Below, piece after piece: positions 22,733-34,689 of a stretch of DNA of 64,000 nucleotides. The notes under the pieces are model-generated. The model had not been told where the DNA came from. It worked only from the letters and a program-made list of their open reading frames with translations, and made no database searches. Origin of the DNA: Beta vulgaris subsp. vulgaris. Its lineage: Eukaryota > Streptophyta > Magnoliopsida > Caryophyllales > Amaranthaceae. Within the stretch, counting starts at the first letter, position 1. The number at the start of each line of letters is the position of its first letter. The position numbers were made by a program, and so were the translations under genes. The DNA lies in contig NC_079209.1 in NCBI RefSeq assembly GCF_026745355.1, positions 21,173,571 to 21,237,570 on the forward strand. Reading direction: 5' to 3'.

Positions 22733-22879
22733 TGCAACTCGATGGAGCAGTATTTCTCAAGTGATGCACTTACCTCTGACATTATTAGGCCAACTGGAAA
22801 TGTTGCAGACGCTAAAAAGGCGGATTCTTGTTGTGGATTACACTAAATAGAAGATCCAGACTCGTATTTTTGGTCCAAC

Positions 22880-23017
22880 ATTCGCATGCCAGACACTTGA
22901 GAGTAAGAGGAAAAGGTAAGAAAAATCCTTACCCCAAATATCGCTGTTGAGAGGATTCAACCTTGTGACCTAAGGTGTGTGAATCCCCCAACTGGTTGCA
23001 CCAAGCAGGCTTGGTAT
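22880..23017 (-). mobile_element. Possible second tRNA-derived SINE
   Basis: On the minus strand, TGGTGCAACCAGTTGG resembles box A, and 35 bases later GGTTGAATCC resembles box B with one base lost. An AAGGATTTTTCTTACC tail region follows. No target duplication was found, so it could also be a decayed tRNA-like gene or chance. Confidence 0.35.
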
Positions 23018-23067
23018 GAAAATTTTATTATCTAGTCTGAAAAAATATGTACAACCGATATAAAATA

Positions 23068-24067
23068 GGAAAAATTGATTCTAATAATCCAACCTTTGGG
23101 TCGTTCGCTCAAAATCCAACCTTTTGATTATTATTTAATAATCCAACTTTTTAGTTGTATCTGCTCATAATGATCCATGAAACTGGTAACCTGTTGAAGT
23201 TGTAAATTTTTTTTTTCCAGATTTCTTTTTTTTTTCTTCTCTAACCCCTCCCTCCTTATCTCTCTTCCTCCCCCTTACCACCCTTTAGTCCTTTACTCAT
23301 CACTTCACTAGGAACCCCCCTCCCCTGCCCTCCCTCACCCCTCCCCTCCCCGACCCCCACTGTTAGCACCCCCTCCCCTCCACCGCCCTTCCCGACCCCC
23401 ACTGTGGGCACCCCGCCCCCTCCCCTGCCCTCCCCTACCCCCACTTTGGGCACCCCACTAGCCCCCTCCCCACCCCCACCCTACCCCCTCCCGCTCCTGC
23501 TCCCCGCATCCCACTTTGAATACCCCTCCCTCTCCCTCTTCCCCACATCCCCCTTCGAATCCCCCTCCCACTCCCCCGCATCCCCCTTCGAATCCCGCAG
23601 CAGCGCCTCCCCCCACCCTTCGTATCTTTCTCTCTCTTCTTCTTGCTGATGGTGGTGGTGGTGTTGTTTGGGGTGGGGTGATATGGGGGTTGTTGGCAGC
23701 GGTGGTGGTGTGGGTGAAATGGGGGTTGTTGGCAGTGGTGGTGGTGTGGGTGAAATGCGGTTGGCAGTGGTGGTTGGTACTACGGTGGGCAATGGTGGTT
23801 GGTACAACGGTTGTGTGGTGGTGGTGGGGGGTTGTTGGCAGTGGTGGTGGTGGGGTGAAATGGAGATTGTTGGGTTATTTTAATTAAGATTAATATTGAT
23901 TAATTAGATCACAACAAATCAGGGCAAGACACGTGTGCAATTAACCTATTCTAATGGTCACCTACCTGTTTCAATAGGTCACGGTGCATTGTTTGCGAAT
24001 TGTCCTAAAAGGTTGGATTATTTTGAGCGGACGACCCAAAGGTTGGATTATTAGAATCAATTTTTCC
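23068..24067. mobile_element. Mutator-like non-autonomous element
   Basis: A terminal inverted repeat of about 55 bp starts GGAAAAATTGATTCTAATAA at both ends, with one mismatch and a 3-base indel. It is flanked by an exact 9-bp duplication TATAAAATA (23059-23067, 24068-24076), the Mutator target size. It is exactly 1000 bp. The left half is C-rich with CCCCCACTGTGGGCACCCC-type tandem units; the right half is GGTGGT-rich with GTTGTTGGCAGTGGTGGTGG units. No transposase. It landed in a degenerate tandem AT-rich tract (ATATGTATAAACTGATATA units) seen on both sides. Confidence 0.85.
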
Positions 24068-24076
24068 TATAAAATA

Positions 24077-24899
24077 TGTATAAATTGATCTAAAAAAATA
24101 TATGTATAAACTGATATAAATATGTATAAACATATATGAAATGCTTAATAATTGATGAAAAATTATGCACAAATTTTTGAATGATATGAATAAAATGATA
24201 TAGAAAATATGCATAAGCTGATATGAACATAAGTATAAACTAATGAAAGAACTATAAAAATCCCTAAAAAAAATATATATGTATAAACTGAATAATATGT
24301 ATATAAGTATAAGTAGTTTAACTTTCATTTCAATTACAATCGTACTTCTTTCTTTTTCAATTAATTGTCTTGTTAAGTTTGTGGTTTTTGGGCACTCATA
24401 CCTAGAGTAAATAGTTCTTTTCTAAAAAGAAAAATATCATTAATTGAAGGCTAAACGACATCTATAATAGGTGTTGAAGAAAAACAAAATACAATCAAAC
24501 TCGTCTTTAATGATACTGGAATAAACCAGATCGACCAAAATAGCATAAACCCCTTAGCTTGTATATATTTGCTTAATCTTGCAGCTATTAATGCAATCGT
24601 CTATCATCCTGACATAGTTTGGAGAAGAACATTCTTGATTCAATAATGTTGACCGCATTCGAGCTTCCAATACATTCATTTTGATAGTCTTGAACTTCAA
24701 CCAACGAGAATAAGTTCTCATACCTACGAACAAGCAAGAATCACAACTCTCATATAGGAGAACGAGACCTCCAAAACATAGAAGACAAAAATCTCCATAT
24801 CGGGGATCAAGAAACTTTCATAAAGAGACTAAATTATTCAATAAAACAAGAAAATAAACTAAAAAAAGAAGCGAAAAGGAGCTTACCATGGATTAGAAC
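24077..24899. other. AT-rich spacer with short tandem units
   Basis: 24077-24310 carries degenerate ATATGTATAAACTGATATA units. 24320-24899 shows no gene or known element. Confidence 0.4.
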
Positions 24900-25869
24900 T
24901 GTAATGCCTCATATTTTTGAGTATTTATTCAAGTAATTAAAATATTTAGTTTCTAAAATAATATTTTAAGCAAAGGGTATTTTAACAATTTCACTAGTTT
25001 AAAATTATTTTGGCAGAAGATGGCACCATAATTGGATTTGTTAAACTTTTGGTTTTAAATCCTAGTCAAAAAAATTCAAAAAAACCAAAAATAAATAAAT
25101 TATTAGGGCCTTAATTTTTAACAGGATTTTATAGTAAATGGGGGAGTTTTGTTTTCCTAAAACTTTCAAATTTATGATGGAGGTTACAAATCTTGGTTTA
25201 ATCTCCTATTTATGGTGAAGGTTACAAACTATTCAATTTTGGAAATTAAGCACTACCTATTCTACTCCTATAAATACCCCATACCTTAAACCATCTTTTC
25301 CAACACAAAAACTTTGAAGAATTCATACTCTCTTACTTCAAGGTTCTTCTTTCTCTTCTTATCTATTCTATTTTTATATTTCTTATTGAAGTTTCAATTT
25401 TCTTTGCTTTAAGAAAAAGGTTCCCATGTTTCTTATTCAAAAATAGTATGCTCATGACAGGTCATTCATGTTTAAATTAATGATTAGTTCATGTGATAAG
25501 TTACTTATTGGTTGGTTATGAAAAAGCTCAAACATAAGAATAAGTGAAGAAACTAGTATACTCTTTACGCAAGATCAAGGTACGTTATGTAACTAGATCT
25601 TTTGAAATGTGGTTTTATGTGATAAAGTTGTTTATTGATTTAATGGTTAAATTGGTTTAGAATTTGGTTTAAAGTGGTTACAATATTTTATTATTCACTC
25701 TTTGAAGTGAAAAGAAGGAATGATTTATTAATCATTTTTATAGAAAAGTATTGTTATCCTTTTTGGAAAATTAAATTGTTTTTATTACAAGGAAAAGTTT
25801 GATTGATTTTATGAACCTTGAATGTTCAAAATGTTGTTATGAGAAAAAGAGATTTATTCATGACTTACA

Positions 25870-28430
25870 TGTAACACCCTAATAATTCTCTATTTTCCAA
25901 AATACCTTTTCAATATAAAACTAAGACAATCATCAAAGCATTATCGCCCATGTGATAATGTATCGGCTTATTCAGAATTTTACAGCGAAAAACATATAAC
26001 TAAACTTTAGAATTTAAATATAATAAATAATCAAAGTAACTTTATAACCAAAGACACTATTAAAGTTAATTTCAAACCAAACTTAAATAAAATGTAGTTA
26101 TTTAAAACAATAATTAAATCAATCTACTACACAAGCTCTCCATTCCCAGATTCCCATGATGCAACATCTGCAAACCTGTAGATGTCGATGCACTAAAGAA
26201 TCTGCTCACCAAAAATGGGTCATCACAGGATCAATAAGGTAAAGTCATGATCAACACATATAAACAAAGCACATAATCAGCAAAGTTGAGTATTACATAA
26301 TAATTAATAAACATTCCTAACATGATACTAATAAATAATAAGCAGTGATAAATAATGATATAACAATCTAACAATCTGCATATAACTTTTACTGAACTAA
26401 ACTTTAACCATCTTTTTATTACTTTAATGGACTAGTTATTGGACCGAGTTATCTAACTAAAAACCAACCTTCACCTAGGAAGACGAAATACGGGCGCGAC
26501 TTCGTATTTCATGATGACCTGCGATATCGAGGAACCTTTGAATAAAAATAGGAACGATAATCAATCCAATTTCCAGAAAAAGTCATGGCACGCTCACCAT
26601 GTACACCAACTCTTGATTGTCCAACTTCAGACGTGCACCAGTATAAAGTTTATTACTATCCAAGTTACACTTTACACGATTTACCAATTATTACTTGTTA
26701 TGACACACAAGTAATACATATACATATAATCAAACATTCACAACTTACTTCCTTTTTATCTTAGGACTAAATAAGTGATCATACAACTTACAATCCAAGA
26801 TTAATTCCTTCTTTACTTATTTGTTGAACCTAGCCAATAACCAACTTATCTTTCAAATGCATAAATTATCAACTTACCAAATAAGGCCCACAATCCTCAT
26901 AAAGTAGTGAAAACAACAATATAAGGGAACACATGATTCAATCATGATCCAAGTCAATAAATATATTAATTCCCCCATGTGAATTAATAAGTAAAGTTCC
27001 TAACCAACATGCTTGCATCAATATTCCATACAAACATGATATTCATCTCATAATTAATATCATACGTAACATGTCCGCACATAGGCATAAAACATGTAAA
27101 ACCTAATCATAATAGAAATCATATATGAACTTACAAAGTTCCTATTCATGATACCACAACTTTTGCTTCCTAAAATCATGATATACTACATCACACAACA
27201 CAAAGGTATGTACGTATCTTGTGTACACAAATTGGTATGCCACCTTTAACACCTTAAATACCGCCTACAGAGTAATCTCCGCCTAAAACAACCAATAGAA
27301 TTTAAAATCAATACTCCAAATAAATTCCAGCAACTTTAAAATACTTCAAATCCCCTTTAAAAATATTTAAAAGTCGTGTTTATCATTAAAACCTCAATTA
27401 CTTGTATTACCTAGCATAATACTATTATATTAGTCATTAAAATCCATAAAACTCCATTAATAACAACCTTTATAAAATTCCAGCAACTTATAAACTATTA
27501 AAATTCTCTTTGAACATACTTAAACATGCTTAAATTCATAAGTTAAATCGATTTCATAGTTTATAACATGCTACTATGATTTTCCAATCTTTAACACCCT
27601 AAAAATTTATGCTTTGATAATTAAAAATTCAAATTAAATATAATAATCAAATTTGAATTTTTATTCTTTCAATACATAATTCATATATTCATCAATTTAT
27701 CATTAATATAGTAAATTAAAGCCTTTAATCATAATTAGTACTAAATTAAAACAAAACATAAAAACATAATCTTTAAATAAAATTTGAGGAGGAAGAAACG
27801 AATCAAACCAACACAAGAAAGAGAACAAAGGAGGAGGGCGCCCGACAACACTCTGGCAGCGGCGGCAGCAGCAGCTACTCGGCGGTGGTGGTGTGATTGC
27901 GGAGTTGTGGTGTTTCTTGATGAAGAAGAGAGTGTTTCTTGAAAAAAAAAGAAAGGAAGAAGAAGGAGGAAAAAACAAGGTGAAGGGGAAAAGAACTAGG
28001 GCCGCCGGTTTGTGAGTGTGTGAGGAGAGAGAAGGTTGTGTGTGGGTAAAATATTTGGGTTCAAGGTATTTATATGTATGTTTTCCTTTTGGGATTAGGA
28101 AATTGGATTTTAAGTAGGATTGAATGATGAATATGGTTGATGATTTAAAACTCCTAACATCAATAAAAAGTCCTTTTCCTAGTCCACTTAATATTTGGGT
28201 TCCTCAAGCCCATTTAAACTTCTTTCTCAAATCAAATTAGTATTTCAAATATTTTTCAAAGCATGCCTTAACAAAATATTTTAACTTCCTTAAATCCTTA
28301 AAATAATTCTTTTGACTTTCAAAATAGTCAACCTTTTTAAATAAATAATTATTTTAAACTAAATGGTATTTAAATATAAATATATATACTAACATATATT
28401 TATAAAATCCATAAATTTACAGGGATTACA
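25870..28430 (-). mobile_element. Nested solo LTR, 2.56 kb
   Basis: It begins TGTAACACCCTAA and ends AGGGATTACA on the plus strand, with TTACA duplicated at 25865-25869 and 28431-28435. The second LTR copy at 52333 has the uninterrupted sequence at this point, which confirms the insertion. On the minus strand TATAAATACC (28074-28065) is followed by an ACACAACCTTCTCTCTCC leader, so its sense strand is minus. Short minus-strand frames within are not a recognised protein. Confidence 0.85.
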
Positions 28431-28438
28431 TTACAAGT

Positions 28439-28464
28439 CATATTATTATTATTATTATTATTAC

Positions 28465-28558
<94 letters not shown>
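28439..28558. repeat. (ATT)n microsatellite
   Basis: About 120 bp of TTA/ATT repeats with two single-base interruptions. The same place in the other LTR copy (about 53312 and 53373) holds only short ATT runs, so it expanded here. Confidence 0.9.
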
Positions 28559-28562
<4 letters not shown>

Positions 28563-29321
28563 TCAAAGTCTACTTGTTGGCAATTATAGTTACCTCTTGA
28601 TATAGCTCCATGATGGGCTAACTAGCTTGGGGTGTGTGCACACTTAGCAAAATAGGAGGGGAGATAAGAAGAGGAATTGTTTTCAAGATTATTTTTTAAT
28701 CCAAGTTGTTTGGAAGAAGTTTGTACTTAAAAGGTTATTCTTGAATTATTATCCAAGTGTTTGAAAAGAGTTTTTTTTTCTTAAAAGGTTATTCTTGAAT
28801 TATTATTAAAGTGTTTTGAAAAAGTTGGTTTTTAAAAGGTCATTCTTGAATTATTATTAAAGTGTTTGAAAATAATTTATTCTTAAAGAGATATACTTGA
28901 ATTATTAGTTGGAGTTTCCGAAATGAAAGTATTGCGAACTAACAAAAATTTGTTACTTATCTAGTACATTTCGTACTCAGTTTTATACTACTGATGCGTA
29001 TTTTCTTTTTCCTATTTGACTTTGTCCTGTTTACCTTTTTGGTAAGCAGTTTTGCAGGTGAATTTTGGATGTGCATGGGAGCATACTAGTAAGGGATCTT
29101 CACCTAGATTAGGGTGTTTTATTTATATTGAGTTTTGAGACAATATTTACTTTTATTAATAAAGAAGTCTTATTATTTTTGGTTAAAGTCTTCTGCTGTA
29201 ATTTTTTTTGTTGGTTGCCAAAAGCGTGTTGGTTACGTGGTGGTAATACTCCTAAATTACTCAAATATTATTTATTAGATTATTTATTTAAAAGTGAGTA
29301 ATTTGGGGGTGTTATAAGAAC

Positions 29322-29639
29322 ATCTATAACAACCCCTCATAGTTGTAGAGCAAAAAAAAAAAAGGAGAAGAGGGGGTGGCAAGAGAGAATAGAGGATGTT
29401 AGCGTTTTTGTTTTGCCATTCTCGATGTTATGTATATACTTGGAATAGATAGTTTGAGATTATGCTATCCTATATAGAGTTTAAATAATAAGAAAGTTGA
29501 TAAAATAAACGAGAAAAAGTTATTGGATGGCTTCATATCACATGAGTATGAAGATAGATTGTGAGAGAAAGATAAATAGTGGAGGACCCATATCACATGT
29601 GTTAAATGAGTGAGGTGGAGTAAATTATATTTAAGGTAA
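29322..29639. other. Short spacer between solo LTR and Helitron
   Basis: AT-rich; I see no gene or repeat in it. Confidence 0.4.
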
Positions 29640-29670
29640 CTAGTTTTAGGACCCGTGCATGATGCACGGG
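29640..29670 (-). other. Helitron 3' terminus: hairpin plus CTAG
   Basis: On the minus strand CCCGTGC-ATCAT-GCACGGG forms a perfect 7-bp stem (9 bp if the loop shrinks). It is followed by TCCTAAAACTAG and the host T. A hairpin about 10 bases before CTRR is the diagnostic Helitron terminator. Confidence 0.85.
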
Positions 29671-29794
29671 AGTATTAATTGCTTGATAGCATAACTAATG
29701 AGCAATAAAAAGAATCAAAATAACGAAACATATTTACATAATCATATATGAAGGCATCAAATCGTTATTTACACAAATGATTTTTTAACGCAAT

Positions 29795-31393
29795 CTATAT
29801 GTTTGAAAACACTTCCTTGTAAACTACGTTTGTTGTACTTGTACACACTCCGTGTTCTTTGTCAAAAGGAAGTATCTTCAGACCTTTTTTGCTCGTAACT
29901 CTGGAAACAGCAACATAAAATTGGCCGTGGCTAAAAACAGGTCTCGGGAGATACAGGCCTACATGAGACAAAGATTGTCCTTGACTTTTATTTATAGTCA
30001 TAGCAAAACAAACCATTAAAGGAAATTGACGTCTCTGAAATCTGATAGGAAACTTGTGGAGTCGACGGCGTCAATGTCATTCTTGGGATAAAAACTTTTG
30101 CACCCACATTACTTCCGGAAATAACAGTAGCTTCAATAACACGATTACCTAAATGATTGACGACTAACCTCGTGCCAACATAATCCAGATGTTTGATCAA
30201 TATTACGTAGAAGCATAACGGGCGCACCAACCTTTAATCGTATGCTATGATTTGGGAGACCAGAGCATTTTATTGTATTGAGGAATTCAGTGGAGTATAT
30301 TTCGTGGACTCCAAAGTTTCCTTCCTCTTTGCTTATAGCATCCGAACTCAAATAGACTATCTCTTCTCCTGGAATAGTAAATAGAACATTATCATTTACT
30401 ATCTCCACTATCTCATTTGTTGGGGCCAAAATAACTCTTTCTTGGAAATATTTAGCTTCCCAAATATGCTCCTGTAGGTCTGGATACGTGCTTTCAACAA
30501 TTGCTAAATCGGATCGGCTCGGGATCTATAAGGATATCTTTTGCAATCTCGATGACGGCTTCACCATCATTAGGACCGCCAGCATTTCCATCTCCAAAGC
30601 TTAGTATCCACTCTGAGAATTCTCGCAATTCATCAACTGAAGATTTCGAGGAACCTAATTGTAATCTCATATTGCGAGTAAGTCTTAGGACCTTACACGA
30701 ATCCCATAAGTAAGACGAATTAATGGTGGCGAACACGATATCCTGCCTAGTTCCCTTTGATACAACTGGTAATATCTGCCTAAGATCACCACTGAATACT
30801 ATCACTTTACCTCCAAATGGTCGATGCAAGTTATCCCTATCAACAGACCTCATTATGTCCCTCAAACTTCTATCAAGTGCTTCAAAACAATACTTATGCA
30901 TCATTGGAGCTTCATCCCAAATGATAAGTTTTGTCTTAATGAGAAGAGCAGCTAACTCCGACCCAGGGCGAATTCCGGCACAAGTAGAATTTTCATTTAC
31001 ATTCAAAGGGATACCAAATCTAGAATGAGCTGTTCTTCCACGTGGAAGGAGGAGAGAAGCAATTCCACTCGAAGCTACTGGCAATACAATTTCGCCCTTC
31101 TTTCTTATTGCAGCACATAATGTTTTCCAAACATATGTTTTACCGTCCCTCCATAGCCTAAACGAAAAATAACCTCCTTCTTCACTCGAGACGACATCCA
31201 ATACTTCTCGATAAATCATCGACTGCTCATCAGTTAAACCTTTATACAATTTGTCGTGTTCCAAGGTCATTTCCTCAATGTCATATGAAAGCTCATCTGC
31301 TATAAGCTTGTTTTGTCCTTCAAACATGATTAGTTCATCCGGAAACGACATTTCACTGAATCTACGCAAGCTGCTACCATTACTTTGGAGCAT
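29795..31393 (-). pseudogene. Helitron PIF1-type helicase domain, broken
   Basis: Minus-strand segments in order: LTDEQSMIYREVLDVV (Q-motif region), a damaged Walker A region reading RLWRDGKT, the RTAHSRFGIPLNV block, IIWDEAPMMHKYCFEALDRS (Walker B), GGKVIVFSGDLRQILPVV (motif III), LTRNMRL (motif IV), GAPVMLLRNID, and the C-terminal [18 protein letters not shown] and FYVAVSRV (motifs V and VI). The end KEVFSNI plus stop at 29795 is the usual Helitron helicase C-terminus. Two or more frame changes split it at about 30490 and 30150. This SF1B helicase would unwind DNA during rolling-circle transposition. Confidence 0.85.
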
Positions 31394-31839
31394 GGTTTCA
31401 ATCTCAGCAATGCAAAAGATTCGATTTGATCATCGGTTAAATGCAGGTCTGTGAAACATATAAAAAAACAGTAACCTATATTAAGAATGCAAATTGCTAA
31501 AAAGTATGGTTTTTGACTAAAAAATTTTTCGTAGTTATTTACCTTTATTTTTTTGAAGACAACGCTGCTTGTAAAGTATGTCATCAGATAATAACTGCCA
31601 TGTCTTATGCCAAACTTCCTCCGGTTCGACATGCTACCAGATAATAGTAACATAGAGAAAAATGTCTTAGATAATACCCTGATTCTCTAAAACTTGCTTT
31701 CTGTTATTGCATCGACATATTCCTTGTATCATCAAGTAAACCCCTTGCTAGCAAGCTTCCTTGAATGTAGGATACACTAACCATCAACCGTTCTAATGTC
31801 TTCGTAGCATGTCGCCCTTTTACAAAATTAATAAAGTTC

Positions 31840-34400
31840 TAAGATAGAACTTCTCTCCAGATCCTGGTGAGACATGGTAGATTCGTCCTATTGTGACACC
31901 TTAGACTTTGGTGTCCACTCTCTCTGTGCCTGTTTCCAAACAAATTTTGTAGGGAACTCCACATAAGTAAGCTCCCTAGCTTCTTCATATTTTTGGTTAC
32001 ATTGCATCCAAGATAGGAATTTCGTATTGTCAATATGAGGTCTGTCTAGTACGATTCCACATCCGATGGTCGTTAAACAAAACGGTTTGTTCTCCGGTAG
32101 ATGAAAACTTAATCTTTCAACAGCAGGGGTTCGATAATGTATGTTGAATCCAAAAATCCTCCAAATTGCTTCACACGCCGAAATATATCGGAATCATAGT
32201 ACATCTTTATTTCATCTATTTCTTTACTTCACCTTCTTTCTGTTTATCTTGATAAGCCGCAGCTGTAACCCTATCATATCCCTTGTTTATATATTTGAAC
32301 AAATATTTAATTGATCTAGATTGTTACACCATTCAACGTTTATGTGTCCTTGATATTTACGAAGCAATTCAGCATTATACGGAAAACATACCGATTATCA
32401 AGGTGAACCCCACTCTTCTCAACTATGATCCATTATCTCTTCGTCTGTACACTGGATATCCTTCATCATCTACCTTAGTTGCCTCATTAACCTCTTGGGA
32501 AAATGCTTACTGCATTGCTTGTCAATCATACACGGAGCATTTGTATTTGCTGAGCCACATGGACCGTGCATCATGTACTCGCTTACTGCTTGATATAGTT
32601 CTGGATCTTCACATTTATCGGGCAACTCAGCACAAATAATCTTATCAATATCTGAAGCAACAGGGTATTTGTCTCCCTGATGCATGAACAACAAAATATG
32701 AGCGTGCGGCAAACCACGCTTTTGGAATTCAACTGTATAGAACCACTGAAAATAAGCAGACAACAAAATAGTTTTGATATTCAAGTTAAATACAATATAT
32801 AATGATAGCAATCCAATTAAAAATAACATTATAATAATAATAAAATAAGGACGATGTCTAACATACCAGCCCTAACCCTGCCAAATATTTTGCGATCTTT
32901 CACCAGCTGGTCTAGTTTCATCTTAAAAACTCGACATATGATGTCTGGCCTATCTTCTGGCCTTATGCATCTTTTTTTTACAAATCTAGTAATCTCAGGC
33001 CACTTAGGATTACACGTAAATGTTATGAATAAATCTGGATAACCATACCATCTGCAAATAGCCATCGCATCTTGATAGTTTTCTCTCATATAACTATGTC
33101 CTCCTGTGAAGGAAGTGGCAATACTATACGACTTCCAGTCGAAGATCCCTCGTTTCACCTCTTCGACAGCACCTCTTAAATTCTTGACATTCGCGCTCTC
33201 AAGCTTTGTTGGTTGTGTCTAAGAAAAGACAACCTTTCAGCTTCAATCATTGTGTAAGCATCTACTAGAATTGTTAACAACCTCGAGATAATAGTATTGT
33301 TGCCGCCTCCAGAGCTCGGTCTTGTATTCTGTATGCAAAAAGCTCACGCATTGTGAGTTTAAACCTCTTTCCTGTTGAACCGTCTGATGGAGTCTTATCT
33401 ATATGCATAATATCTGTTCTAAATCCATCTTCTCTGTATGGAAATAATAGTGGATATTGCATAGCGTTCGAAAATTTGTTGTAGCTTTCCACCCTTCGTT
33501 TCGATAATTATATCTCTTTTGTCGGCACTATCCATATCTCCTACGATAAGTGCAGCTACTTCTGATGTTGGTGGCAAATTGTAAGTTCTCCATCAGACTC
33601 TCTTTTGCCGATAAGTTTTAATTTCAAATTCTCACACGTGTTAGATGCAAACCTATCCCTAGCCATTCTAAAATTATGAGCTAAAGGGTTATTATGATCT
33701 AACATATCTTGTAATTTGCAACTAAGCGATCTTCAAACTTGTCTGGGTTTGAGTACTGGTAAACATAATGAAAATAAGTTAGATTTGAAAAGGAATATTA
33801 AATTAAACAATTAAAGTTACAATGATACTTAAATCCATTTACTATGTTGTACCTTGCAGCTGTTTTCCTGTTCTTTATTTCATCCTCAGTATCATATATG
33901 TAAGTGAGAAAACTTTGGTCGTGCACCATCAGCAGGCAATAAAGTACCTATTAAGTGATGATTTTGACCACCAATTTTGTAATTTATGGACCTCGACCTT
34001 TAGTTGTAGGTGCAATAATCCTTCCACCCATTGATGTAAACGAATACATCATATTATATCCTCTTATATTTCAAGAAAAGTGGTTGCTTCTATTATGTTT
34101 CTTCTTCAATAGATCATAAATAATTTGAGGTGGATGTTTTAGCAGAGGTAACTGAACCTTCCCTTGCATGCAACACAACGAAAACTTTGGCTTGATGTTT
34201 TTGGTTTTCTTGTTGACTCTCTCATCAAACCACATTTCCGCGCCACAAAACTCACAACATATGTTGGGTCTCCTAAATCTGAGTAGCTCTCGTGAAAAAA
34301 AAAATCAGTAATAAATATGCAATATAAACATAAATAAGAAGAAAACACAAAAATATAATAATAAGTACGACTTTCGCATGATTGCAATAGTTATTAAAAT
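31840..34400 (-). pseudogene. Helitron Rep (HUH nuclease) domain, broken
   Basis: Minus-strand order: YSDLGDPTYV with a Cys-x2-Cys element (about 34300-34250), YNMMYSFTSMGG (about 34050), ARPKFSHLYIYDTEDEIKNR (about 33900), the Helitron_like_N segment MQYPLLFPYREDGF (33450), GGHSYMRENYQDAMAICRWY and DLFITFTCNPKWPEI (about 33100-33000). Then comes the HUH motif in EFQKRGLPHAHILLF (about 32730), MHGPCG, a region near 32210 with the expected paired tyrosines of the nicking site, and RLSFHLPENKPF (about 32100). An intron remnant interrupts at about 32830. Multiple stops and frameshifts. Active copies nick and join single strands here. Confidence 0.85.
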
Positions 34401-34689
34401 TATATGCCAACCTGTAACGATATCCATATAATTGACGTCGTTGTCACTATCGTCTTCTGTAACACACTCATCTTGAACGTAGTATTTGATTGGTCATGAG
34501 AACTTGATTCAATATTTTCATCTTTATATAACATCATAAAAAAAATACATTTTAGATATGATGTGAAAAGTACTTCAAATATTAATACTTATATTAAAAT
34601 AGTAAATAATAAATTAATACATTTATAATTCTCCGTGTAACTGATTTAAGGATATTTGAACTTCGAACCACATGTCTCTTAGATCTATA

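Larger units (their letters stand above)
19359..22836. mobile_element. CACTA-like element (non-autonomous, with captured DNA)
   Basis: The left end CACAACAAGAAT is the inverse of the right end ATTCTTGTTGTG. Both continue into GCTAAA/TTTAGC words (CCTTTAGCGTCC and GACGCTAAAAAGG), the usual CACTA subterminal motif family. ATT flanks the left; G plus ATT follows the right, compatible with a 3-bp target duplication. The outer bases are CACAA rather than CACTA, so the ends are mutated or belong to a divergent lineage. No TnpA/TnpD is visible. Inside are a Sirevirus fragment (20834-22335) and a possible exon ending CAG/GTAAGA at 20572, both unrelated to transposition. Confidence 0.65.
24900..29316 (+). 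mobile_element. Solo LTR (Ty3-type), interrupted by a nested solo LTR
   Basis: It starts TGTAATGCCTC and ends GGGGTGTTATA (mutated from TGTTACA), flanked by an exact 5-bp duplication AGAAC (24895-24899, 29317-29321). A TATA box (CTATAAATACCCC at about 25268) is followed by a CT-rich leader. Without the nested 2566 bp it is 1851 bp. A diverged copy is at 52333-53555. The length and the TGTAAYRCC...GGTGTTAYA ends suit plant Ty3/gypsy LTRs, but there is no internal domain to prove the lineage. Confidence 0.8.

Noticed and set aside
23256..23887. Pro/Ser- and Gly/Val-rich ORFs up to 123 residues
   Set aside because: They are readings of the C-rich and GGT-rich tandem units inside the Mutator-like element and match no protein I know.
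30501..31028. Plus-strand ORFs across the Helitron helicase
   Set aside because: They are antisense shadows of the PIF1-type helicase, which has clear motifs on the minus strand.
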